36,930 bases of DNA from the NCBI GenBank assembly GCA_002726245.1, contig PBSM01000249.1, forward strand, positions 1 to 36,930, read 5' to 3'. The position numbers and the translations under genes are program-made. This DNA comes from Planctomycetaceae bacterium (GTDB taxonomy: Bacteria; Planctomycetota; Planctomycetia; Pirellulales; Pirellulaceae). Each line of letters opens with the position of its first letter. Within the stretch, counting starts at the first letter, position 1. Below the pieces are notes generated by a model. The model saw only the letters and a list, made by a program, of their open reading frames with translations. It was not told where the DNA came from and made no database searches. Shown piece after piece: positions 1 through 6,612 of this stretch.

Positions 1-227
1 TACCCACATCTTCAGCCGCGCAGCGGCGACAGGATGTAGCCGTGGGCGTTAGCCCACGGAACCATTCGCAACACGAACCCAAGCCCCGGAGAGGCGACAT
101 GGGGTGTCCCCGTCTCACGAATGTCGCCCCTCCGGGGCTCTGCTTGTTCATGCTGTACGATTTCCTGGGGGTTTACACCCCCGGCTACATCATTTCGCCC
201 CTTCGGGACTAGGAAGAAATGTGGGTA
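1..227. repeat. Composite palindromic dispersed repeat
   Basis: No gene is supported here. The stretch is built from nested inverted repeats: outer ends TACCCACATCTTC (1-13) and GAAGAAATGTGGGTA (213-227), an inner palindrome CCGTGGGCGTTAGCCCACGG (41-60), a pair of arms AGCCCCGGAGAGGCGACA / TGTCGCCCCTCCGGGGCT, and CCTGGGGGTTTACACCCCCGG. The same module order recurs at 2124-2316 inside imuA, so this is a dispersed family and not a local hairpin. The window edge may cut it. No protein-like reading was found. 228-328 shows nothing recognisable. Confidence 0.75.
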
Positions 228-328
228 AACTCAGGAGCCAGGCCCGTCATTATAGCTTCTGGATTCGTGCAGGTCGGCTCTGCTAGATTAGATCGTCGCG
301 AAGAAGAATCGACACTGAAAACGAATAC

Positions 329-431
329 TAGCACCAAACGGAATTTGACCAAGGGTGCGTTCACATTGAAGTTTTACGCTTTCTACGCTTTCAAAGTCTA
401 TACAAATTCACCCGAATTCCATTTGGTGCTA
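329..431. mobile_element. MITE-like element, copy 1
   Basis: This 103-bp element has terminal inverted repeats: it begins TAGCACCAAACGGAATT and ends AATTCCATTTGGTGCTA, with one mismatch. A second copy lies in opposite orientation at 11734-11880, with the interior conserved apart from an extra hairpin there. TA at both outer ends would fit a TA target duplication of the IS630/mariner kind, but this is inference. It ends 17 bp before the start codon of the downstream hydrolase, so it may carry part of that gene's leader or promoter. It encodes nothing. Confidence 0.75.
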
Positions 432-448
432 ACGTATGGAGAACATCG

Positions 449-1345
449 ATGAATTACCTTCTGCCCGTGAGCCTTCTTGTCCTGACAGTGTCGGCCGGTG
501 TTGATGCCTCTGCCGCCGAACCGTCCCCCCAGCGGATCGCGATCTGGAAAGGTCGGTCACCCGTGGCGGACGGAAAGTTCGAGGAAGCCGATGCATTCAT
601 CACAGTGCATCGACCGACGAACGGCAACGGAACGGCGATCGTGATCTGTCCGGGTGGCGGATATGGTGGCCTCGTGACCGGTGCCGAGGGACATGGCATT
701 GCGAAGTGGCTCAACTCTCACGGCATTACCGGCGTCGTGCTGGAGTATCGCCTTCCTGCTGGTCGATCGTTTGTGCCGTTGTTCGATGCCCAGCGGACGA
801 TCCGAACCGTTCGCGCGAGTGCAGAGGAGTGGGGGATCAACCCATCACGAGTTGGCATCATGGGTTTTTCCGCGGGCGGGCATTTGGCGTCCACTGCCGG
901 AACACATTTCGACGATGGAGAGCGAAGCGCCGAGGACCCAATCAAGCGTCTCGGTTGTCGCCCCGATTTCATGATCCTCGTCTACCCTGTCATCACGATG
1001 GGCAAGGCGACGCACGGCGGCTCGAAACGCAATCTGTTGGGCAACGAGCCACCGGCAAAGCTCGTCGATCTCTTCTCCAACGAGAAGCAAATTACAGGAC
1101 GGACTCCGCCAGCATTCCTAGCTCACGCTCAAGACGACAAGCCAGTGCCACCTGAGAACAGCAAAGCGTTTTACGAGGCTTTGCTGCGCGAGAAGATTCC
1201 GGCGGAGTATCTCGCTCTGCCGCGAGGAGGACACGGCCTGAACGGTTACAAGGGCCCGATGTGGGATGCCTGGCAGACGCGATCGTTGGCGTGGCTCGCC
1301 GAACAGAAACTGCTGCCAGCCGAGACTCCGGAAGGAACTCGTTGA
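449..1345 (+). CDS. Secreted alpha/beta hydrolase (esterase, BD-FAE/acetyl-xylan-esterase-like)
   Basis: The 298-aa protein has an N-terminal signal peptide (hydrophobic residues about 4-22, ending near ASAAE). It then has an alpha/beta hydrolase fold with the oxyanion region CPGGGYGG, the nucleophile elbow GFSAGGH, the acid residue in AQDDKPVP and the catalytic histidine in GGHGL. This matches the planctomycete secreted esterases often annotated as xylanase or prolyl-oligopeptidase-like, which remove acyl groups from polysaccharides. The substrate cannot be read from the sequence. The ATG at 449 is preceded by GGAG in TATGGAGAACATCG. It stands alone, between a MITE-like repeat and the imuA operator. 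Function class is sure; substrate is inference. Confidence 0.88.
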   Translation: MNYLLPVSLLVLTVSAGVDASAAEPSPQRIAIWKGRSPVADGKFEEADAFITVHRPTNGNGTAIVICPGGGYGGLVTGAEGHGIAKWLNSHGITGVVLEYRLPAGRSFVPLFDAQRTIRTVRASAEEWGINPSRVGIMGFSAGGHLASTAGTHFDDGERSAEDPIKRLGCRPDFMILVYPVITMGKATHGGSKRNLLGNEPPAKLVDLFSNEKQITGRTPPAFLAHAQDDKPVPPENSKAFYEALLREKIPAEYLALPRGGHGLNGYKGPMWDAWQTRSLAWLAEQKLLPAETPEGTR

Positions 1346-1411
1346 CCTGAGAAAGTGGCGTTCGCGTCAACTGAAGTACCTTGAAGAATCTCTCATCACT
1401 TGACCGATAAG

Positions 1412-1425
1412 TATACATATGTATA
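1412..1425. promoter_or_regulatory. Perfect palindrome, candidate SOS (LexA-type) operator before imuA
   Basis: TATACATATGTATA is a perfect 14-bp palindrome 65 bp before the proposed imuA start. Its core ACATATGT equals the core of the Gram-positive LexA box (GAACATATGTTC). imuA-imuB cassettes are usually under LexA control. The planctomycete LexA site is not known to me, so the role is inferred. The palindrome contains the upstream in-frame ATG (1419), which argues against that start. Confidence 0.45.
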
Positions 1426-1490
1426 TTTACTTAACACCAGAGGAAACGCCACGGCATGGCAGCCATAACGGTTCACAGACGGGAACTGCA

Positions 1491-2489
1491 ATGCCCGAGC
1501 AGCCTCGCCTCGCCACGATTCAGAGCCTGGCCGAACAACTCCGCCGCATCGAACGCGGCCAGCCGACACGCGCGACCAGCAAGCTGGTCTCGACTGGACT
1601 CTCGGTGTTGGATGATTTACTGCCCGACCGAGGCATCCAGCCCGGCAGCATCATCGAGTGGTTATCACCTGGCCCGGGCAGTGGCGCAGAAACTCTAGCG
1701 TTTCTCATCGCCGGTCATCACATGTGCGACGATGGAACGCTTGTCGTCATCGATCCGCAATCCAGCTTCTACCCGCCAGCCGCCGCCAATCTTGGCATCG
1801 ACTTGGAACGCACCGTCATCGTTCGCCCCAGCAAGATGAAAGACACATTGTGGGCACTTGAACAAACGTTGCGTTGTGCAGGCGTTGCTGTTGCGGTTTG
1901 CCATCTCGATCACTTAGACGATCGCGTGTTTCGACGATTGCAATTAGCCACCGAAACTGGCGGAGGACTCGCTTTGTTCCTTCGGCCGGATCGTTTTATC
2001 GAGCAACCTTCTTGGGCGGATGTGCGACTGAGGGTCAGAGGTCAGAGATCAGAAGTCAGAGATCAGAAGTCAGCAATCAGAGGTCAACAAGGAAAGAAAC
2101 AGAAGCCTTCGACTGCGCACTTTCTTAGTCCCGTAGGGACGGCAGGTAATAGCCTGGGGCGTAAGCCCCAGGAATCGGTTGCCGTTAATTCTCAAAGCTC
2201 CGATAGGGGCGATACCGAACGCAAGAGTGTCGCCCCTACCGGGGCTTCCGTTCAGAGTATTGCCTCGCTTCCTGGGGCTTACGCCCCAGGCTATTACCTG
2301 TCGCCACTTCGCGGCTATTTGGAATCGGACTGCTCCCACGAACGTTTACTCCAACTCGAATTACTCCGCTGTCGCAACAACAGCAACAACAAAACAATCC
2401 TAATCGGTATCGACGATGAAACGGGTTCTGTGCGTCTGGTTTCCGAATTGGCCTCTGCAACGAGTTTGCCACGCGCGGCCAGAGCTTAA
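1491..2489 (+). CDS. imuA: ImuA-like protein (RecA/SulA-like translesion accessory factor), interrupted in frame by repeats
   Basis: The protein has a RecA-like ATPase layout: an N-terminal helix region, then a core containing SIIEWLSPGPGSGAETLA in the Walker A position (degenerate, without the GKT lysine), TLVVIDPQ as a beta strand and AVAVCHLDHLDDR in the Walker B area. This is the ImuA/SulA-like family that works with ImuB in damage-induced mutagenesis. A conserved tail (ERLLQLELLRCRNN, then KTILIGIDDETGSVRLVSELA) follows about 100 residues encoded by a heptamer array (2033-2090) and a palindromic dispersed repeat (2124-2316), both read through in frame. I chose ATG 1491 because the upstream ATG 1419 lies inside an operator-like palindrome. 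Its 3' end overlaps imuB by 74 nt. No dnaE2 is adjacent. Confidence 0.75.
   Translation: MPEQPRLATIQSLAEQLRRIERGQPTRATSKLVSTGLSVLDDLLPDRGIQPGSIIEWLSPGPGSGAETLAFLIAGHHMCDDGTLVVIDPQSSFYPPAAANLGIDLERTVIVRPSKMKDTLWALEQTLRCAGVAVAVCHLDHLDDRVFRRLQLATETGGGLALFLRPDRFIEQPSWADVRLRVRGQRSEVRDQKSAIRGQQGKKQKPSTAHFLSPVGTAGNSLGRKPQESVAVNSQSSDRGDTERKSVAPTGASVQSIASLPGAYAPGYYLSPLRGYLESDCSHERLLQLELLRCRNNSNNKTILIGIDDETGSVRLVSELASATSLPRAARA
2033..2090. repeat. GTCAGAG-type heptamer array inside imuA
   Basis: This is a run of near-identical 7-mers (GTCAGAG, ATCAGAA, GTCAGAG and so on), read in frame as repeats of SEVRDQKS type. The same motif family appears in imuB at 3619-3703, there with its complementary arm. 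Only the left arm is present here, followed directly by a different palindromic repeat, which suggests nested insertion. Confidence 0.8.
2124..2316. repeat. Composite palindromic dispersed repeat inside imuA
   Basis: Same family as 1-227. Palindromes CCTGGGGCGTAAGCCCCAGG and CCTGGGGCTTACGCCCCAGG flank the central arms AGCTCCGATAGGGGCGATA / TGTCGCCCCTACCGGGGCT, and GTCCCGTAGGGAC is at the left edge. It is read through by imuA without a stop, so the host gene stays open. Confidence 0.8.
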
Positions 2490-3969
2490 ACAACGACCAG
2501 TTGTATTGTATGGCGATTCACCGCGAGGCGGCTTACAAGTCGTCGCGCGCTCGCGGCGAGCGGCTGCGAAAGGCGTCACTCCTGGAACGCCGTTGGCGGA
2601 AGCGAAAGGAATTTTGCAGCAAGCGGAAAACGAAGATCGGAAAGCCGTACCACTGTTTTACCGTTACAACTCTCAGGCCGATCTCACCGCGTTACGACAA
2701 CTCGCCGCCTCCTGCCGTTGCTTCAGTCCACAAACTGGCATCGAAGAATCTGAATCGCCGGAATGCCTGTTGCTCGATATCACTGGCTGTGAACATCTCT
2801 TCGGCGGCGAAGATGATTTAGCCAAGCAGCTCGCTCAGCAACTTGATCAACAAGGCTATGTCGCACGTCTTGCCATCGCCAACACGGTGGGAGCTGCCTG
2901 GGCGCTCGCGCATTACCACGCCAGCGAAGATTTGAAATCGATCGCCTCTCTCCCAGTCAAAGCCTTGCGCTTACCAACTCGCGTCCTCCAAACTCTCCAC
3001 GAACTCGACATCCGCCGCATTGAACAACTTCAAGCTCTCCCCCGCCAAACGCTGGCCTCGCGTTTCGGTGATGAAGTTGCCAGGCGGCTCGATCAAGCCA
3101 TTGGCGAGATCGAAGAGTTGATCATCCCCGTTCGCTTACCAGAACCAATCGAAGCAGCCTACTCCTTCGAAGAACCTGTTGCCAACCGTGATGCGCTGCA
3201 AATGGTCGTTCGGCAGTTGCTCGACAAAATCACTCGCCAACTGGAAAGCTCTCAACAAGATGTGCGTAGCCTGCTAGTTCACTTAAGCAGCGGCAAAGCA
3301 CAAGGAACGTCTTTCACGGTGGGGCTCGTTCAGCCTCGCGCGTCGGCTCGACATCTGTTCGAATTGATCGCGATGAAGTTCGATCGTTTAACGCTCACTT
3401 CTCCGGTTACCGGCGTCCTTCTCCGCGCAACAATCACAACGCCCCTGCTCAAACAGCAGCACAACATTCTTGGCGACCAACAGACTCAACAAAGCCAACA
3501 ACTTCTCGCCGCGTTACTCGAACGCATGAGTAGCCGCCTGGGAGAAAGAGCGGTTGTGCGACCCAAGAGGTATCCCGATGCTCAGCCAGAGCATGCATTT
3601 CGGTTGGAAGCTGTCGTTGGAAGAGGTCAGAAGTCAGAGGTCAGGAGTCAGCAAGAAAAGAAACATGCTGGCCTCTGGCCTCTGACCTCCGACCTCTTCT
3701 CCTCCCGTCCCTTACGGTTTGAACCAACTCTGATCCCTATTCGTGTCATCTCAGTTACCTCCAATGGCCCGCCAGTGCGTTTCTATTGGCGCGACCAGGA
3801 TCATCGCATCGCACGCTATTGGGGACCGGAGCGAATTGAAGCAGGCTGGTGGCGCGAGCGGAACGCACTGCGGGATTACTATCGCGTTGAAACGGAAAGC
3901 AGTCAGCAGTTTTGGGTCTATCGATGCTTGCGTACTCGATGCTGGTTTTTGCAAGGAGCTTTTGAATAG
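2416..3969 (+). CDS. imuB: ImuB-like Y-family DNA polymerase homologue
   Basis: The 517-aa protein starts MKRVLCVWFPNWPLQR, a typical ImuB beginning. It has palm/finger segments (RPVVLYGD, VVARSRRAAAKGVTPGTPLAEA, LLLDITGCEHLFGGE), a helix-hairpin-helix thumb region (about residues 190-230) and a little-finger domain. It ends in the C-terminal extension with RFYWRDQDHRIARYWGPERI and YYRVETESSQQFWVYR. ImuB family members usually lack a full set of polymerase catalytic acids and act as a clamp-binding scaffold for ImuA and DnaE2. About 30 residues near position 402-433 come from an in-frame heptamer-repeat hairpin (3619-3703) placed between conserved segments. The start overlaps imuA, so the two are translationally coupled. 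Confidence 0.9.
   Translation: MKRVLCVWFPNWPLQRVCHARPELKQRPVVLYGDSPRGGLQVVARSRRAAAKGVTPGTPLAEAKGILQQAENEDRKAVPLFYRYNSQADLTALRQLAASCRCFSPQTGIEESESPECLLLDITGCEHLFGGEDDLAKQLAQQLDQQGYVARLAIANTVGAAWALAHYHASEDLKSIASLPVKALRLPTRVLQTLHELDIRRIEQLQALPRQTLASRFGDEVARRLDQAIGEIEELIIPVRLPEPIEAAYSFEEPVANRDALQMVVRQLLDKITRQLESSQQDVRSLLVHLSSGKAQGTSFTVGLVQPRASARHLFELIAMKFDRLTLTSPVTGVLLRATITTPLLKQQHNILGDQQTQQSQQLLAALLERMSSRLGERAVVRPKRYPDAQPEHAFRLEAVVGRGQKSEVRSQQEKKHAGLWPLTSDLFSSRPLRFEPTLIPIRVISVTSNGPPVRFYWRDQDHRIARYWGPERIEAGWWRERNALRDYYRVETESSQQFWVYRCLRTRCWFLQGAFE
3619..3703. repeat. Heptamer-repeat hairpin inserted in imuB
   Basis: The left arm (GAAGAGGTCAGAAGTCAGAGG and following) and the right arm (GGCCTCTGACCTCCGACCTCTTC) are inverted repeats of the GTCAGAG family. 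They flank a short AAGAAAAGAAAC spacer. The insert is in frame and adds a low-complexity segment to ImuB. Confidence 0.8.
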
Positions 3970-4092
3970 TAGCTCTCACGCTCCGCGTGATGAAAACGGC
4001 GATTAGATCGAGTTGACTTTCGATGCGACGGTTGTGTAACTCACAACGTCGTCCCCAGGGTCCGCTTACATCACGCGGAGCGTGATGGCTAC
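3969..4092. repeat. Inverted-repeat element between convergent imuB and cysE
   Basis: The left end, GTAGCTCTCACGCTCCGCGTGATG (3969-3992), and the right end (4069-4092) are inverted copies with few mismatches. Each arm also contains a small palindrome, TCACGCTCCGCGTGA or TCACGCGGAGCGTGA. The element fills the whole gap between the two stop codons. It may be a bidirectional terminator or another dispersed repeat; no T-tract is present. Confidence 0.6.
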
Positions 4093-4093
4093 A

Positions 4094-5068
4094 TTAGATC
4101 TGATAGTTGATTTCCGGGTTCATATCATCCGGCAAGTCCGCTCGCATGCGGAGCTTCGGCGATTCGATCGTGACAGTCGTGTGCGGCTTGACGCTCTTGG
4201 TCAACCATACACTCGAACCGATGACCGCGTCGTGTCCGACAAGCGTCTTGCCGCCAAGGACAGTCGCACTGGCGTAGATCACGACACGATCTTCAAGCGT
4301 TGGATGGCGTTTGACGTTGCGAACGAGCTTGCCATCGCCGTCGGTCGGGAAGCTGAGCGCACCGAGCGTCACTCCTTGATATAGCTTCACATGATTTCCG
4401 ATGTCACACGTTTCGCCGATCACAACGCCAGTGCCATGATCGATGAAGAAGTGATGTCCGATCTTGGCACCGGGATGAATGTCAATGCCGGTCTCTTTGT
4501 GAGACCATTCGGCCATCATCCTCGGAATGAAAGGGACTCCGATGTTGTATAACTCGTGAGCTACCCGATAGACCGTGACGGCCTCCAAGCCGGGGTAGCA
4601 CAGAATGACTTCATCGCGATTTTTGCAGGCTGGATCGCCGACGTAGGCGGCTTCGACGTCCATTGCGAGCAGTTCTCGGAGCGCTGGAAGACGCTCCAAG
4701 AAGTCGATCGCCATCGCCTGCCCCTTGGCTTCGTAATCGACCTCGTCGTCCTCGCCGCATGTGTCGCGTCCTTCGTTGACACGGTCTTCGTGTTGAAGGG
4801 CACGGGCGATCTGCGTTGTCAGGGTATCGTGCAACGTGTCGATCAAATCGCCGACGTGATAGGTGACGTTCCCGATGTGCAGGCCTTCCCGGCGGCGATA
4901 GCCAGGGTAGATGATCTCTTTCAACGCGAGTGTTGCTTCGATGACCTCTTCATATTTGGGGAGCGGGCAGTGGCCGAGGTGAATGATTGTCCCAACGCTC
5001 GTGTATGTCTCGACGATGCGATCGGTCAGCCGAGGCAATTGTTCTTTGAGGCGGATGTCGGAAGACAT
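4094..5068 (-). CDS. cysE: Serine O-acetyltransferase
   Basis: The 324-aa enzyme makes O-acetylserine from serine and acetyl-CoA, the first step of cysteine synthesis in the cytoplasm. The N-terminal helical domain (about 1-190) contains the segment [25 protein letters not shown]. The left-handed beta-helix of hexapeptide repeats follows: [61 protein letters not shown]. The DHGTG His-Asp area is the active site. The long N-terminal part resembles the EpsC/SAT form found beside cysteine synthases. Its neighbours are not sulfur genes, and it converges with imuB. Confidence 0.93.
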   Translation of the reverse strand: MSSDIRLKEQLPRLTDRIVETYTSVGTIIHLGHCPLPKYEEVIEATLALKEIIYPGYRRREGLHIGNVTYHVGDLIDTLHDTLTTQIARALQHEDRVNEGRDTCGEDDEVDYEAKGQAMAIDFLERLPALRELLAMDVEAAYVGDPACKNRDEVILCYPGLEAVTVYRVAHELYNIGVPFIPRMMAEWSHKETGIDIHPGAKIGHHFFIDHGTGVVIGETCDIGNHVKLYQGVTLGALSFPTDGDGKLVRNVKRHPTLEDRVVIYASATVLGGKTLVGHDAVIGSSVWLTKSVKPHTTVTIESPKLRMRADLPDDMNPEINYQI

Positions 5069-5157
5069 GGTGGGGGCTCCGAGGGCGCAGGTTGCAACGC
5101 TGGCGTGATTGATGGAGGAAGCAGGACGCGAATGAACACTATGTGCAGAGCGAGGGT

Positions 5158-5176
5158 TGTCCGGTTAACCCGGACA
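5158..5176. other. Short palindrome upstream of cysE
   Basis: TGTCCGG-TTAAC-CCGGACA forms a 7-bp perfect stem, 90 bp before the divergent cysE start and about 130 bp past the hydrolase stop. It could be an operator or a hairpin. It has no T-tract, so a terminator is unlikely. Role unknown. Confidence 0.35.
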
Positions 5177-5309
5177 GACGCAGATACAGCAGCCAGCAGG
5201 GCTGTTGGGAAGGGCGGTATTCTGTCGCTGATTGATTTGCATCGCAGCAAGCCTCTGCAAGGATGACTCAATCGTATGACGAAGGTTCGCCACAATCAAG
5301 GCACCACCA

Positions 5310-6107
5310 TTAGTGTCGGGTTGGCGATCGCTGGAAGTTTAGGTAATCCGGCGCGTGCGGTCGCGAAGTGGCATACTTCAGTGGAGGCAACGAGGAGATG
5401 AACTCATCCAATACCTGTCGATAACCTTCGTCTTGCTCGTCGTTGTGGTCGGCACCGGGAATGACGACGAACCGCTTCGGGCCGGGAGCCGCATCGAACA
5501 AGCGTTGTGCCAGCTCGATTGGGATCGTGCGGTCGGCGTCGCCGTGGCTTTGTAACAACGGGCCGTAATAGCGTTTGATCTTCGAACGTGAATTCAGCCG
5601 TTGCGTCATCAAGATATGTGGGATGGTCCACGGCAGATGGTGGGCAGCGACATCGGGAAGTGACGAGAAGGTACTTGCCAGCACGAGTCCTCGTGCTCCA
5701 TCATTCGCTGCCAAATCGACAGCCACTCCGCCGCCAAGCGATCTGCCCATCAACAGGATATCTTGTTCACGGACGCCAGTTCGCTGCGCAAGCCAAGCTC
5801 GCGCAGCTCTTGCGTCGGCCAGCACGCCGAGTTCTGACGGCTTTCCTTCGCTCTTCCCGTAGCCGCGATAATCGAACGTCATCACACTGAGTTGGTGGCG
5901 CTGGTTAAGTACCCACAGACTCCAAGCTCGTGACGCCACGTTGCCAGCGTTCCCGTGGCAGAACAAGGCGACCCCACGAGAGTTCGGATGAGGCACGAAC
6001 AGGCCGTGCAATCGGGTGCCGTCGCCACTGGTGAAATCAACCTGCTCGAATGGCGACCGCGATTCGTCCCATTGATCCTCCGGGAACGGAGTCGGTTGGT
6101 AGATCAT
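5310..6107 (-). CDS. BEM46-like alpha/beta hydrolase
   Basis: The body of the protein begins at MIYQPTPFPEDQW, the usual family start after a membrane anchor. Visible motifs are the oxyanion segment FCHGNAGN, YRGYGKSEG, the nucleophile elbow GRSLGGG, the acid in SHGDADRTIP and the histidine in PGADHND. These are the hallmarks of serine hydrolases of the BEM46/YfhR group; the substrate is not known. Longer in-frame readings upstream to 6269 have no signal-like character. A lipoprotein leader is instead encoded in another frame (6104-6202) and overlaps this ATG by four bases (ATGA). Either the two are coupled, or a one-base slip or mutation split a former single lipoprotein gene. Confidence 0.8.
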   Translation of the reverse strand: MIYQPTPFPEDQWDESRSPFEQVDFTSGDGTRLHGLFVPHPNSRGVALFCHGNAGNVASRAWSLWVLNQRHQLSVMTFDYRGYGKSEGKPSELGVLADARAARAWLAQRTGVREQDILLMGRSLGGGVAVDLAANDGARGLVLASTFSSLPDVAAHHLPWTIPHILMTQRLNSRSKIKRYYGPLLQSHGDADRTIPIELAQRLFDAAPGPKRFVVIPGADHNDEQDEGYRQVLDEFISSLPPLKYATSRPHAPDYLNFQRSPTRH

Positions 6108-6202
6108 TGCTCGCTCGACGGACGCAATGGCGAGACAGACGTCAGATGGGCGCAACCGGTTGGCGTAATAGAGATCGCCAGCAGAATCAACCAACGGTTC
6201 AT
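6104..6202 (-). CDS. Lipoprotein signal leader ORF, out of frame with the hydrolase
   Basis: This 32-codon ORF reads MNRWLILLAISITPTGCAHL and then a short Ser/Pro-rich linker. It has a basic start, a hydrophobic core and a lipobox-like TPTGC, the expected beginning of a membrane-anchored BEM46-like hydrolase. Its TGA overlaps the ATG of the hydrolase body. A -1 shift at the overlap would join the two into a normal lipoprotein. It is too good a signal peptide to be chance in my judgement, but a frameshift mutation or sequencing error is the simplest cause. Confidence 0.55.
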   Translation of the reverse strand: MNRWLILLAISITPTGCAHLTSVSPLRPSSEQ

Positions 6203-6269
6203 GAGACAGTTTGCCCAGTTTCTCCCCCGCCTTCGGGCGAAGAGTAGCCTGGCGCCACACACCAGTCAA

Positions 6270-6612
6270 TGCGATAAGTGCGAGGACTTGTCGCCTATTC
6301 TACCCCTCCAGAGCTCTTTATCTACACAAGCGGCGGACAATAGACGCGGCTCATCCTTGACATCGGCGATAATGGTCCCTTCAGCGGTCGAATCATCGAT
6401 TTCGCACTGACGAATTGGACCGCCTGCTGCCCGAAGACCCGCCAAACTCTGCACGGAGCAGAGACTTTGAATAGGACTTCTCGTCGAAGACCCACCTAGG
6501 AATCTTCGTTGGACCTCTGATCGGCTAAGCGAGGCTTGGCCTCGCTGCACTTTGTATGGCAGCCAAGCAGGCAATAGAATGAATAGAACACTAAGCTTCC
6601 GGGAGTTTCGTC
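6270..6612. other. Intergenic region between divergent genes
   Basis: These 343 bases separate the divergent hydrolase and the cytochrome-domain gene. I find no convincing ORF, RNA or repeat. Promoters for both sides must lie here, but no clear -35/-10 pair stands out by eye. Confidence 0.5.

Noticed and set aside
1419..1490. Upstream ATG as the imuA start
   Set aside because: It lies in the centre of the operator-like palindrome and gives a non-conserved extension.
2033..2090. Short tandem repeats as a CRISPR array
   Set aside because: The units are 7 bp without spacers and lie inside a coding frame.
6203..6269. In-frame N-terminal extension of the BEM46-like hydrolase
   Set aside because: The residues are charged and not signal-like; a real lipoprotein leader is found in another frame.
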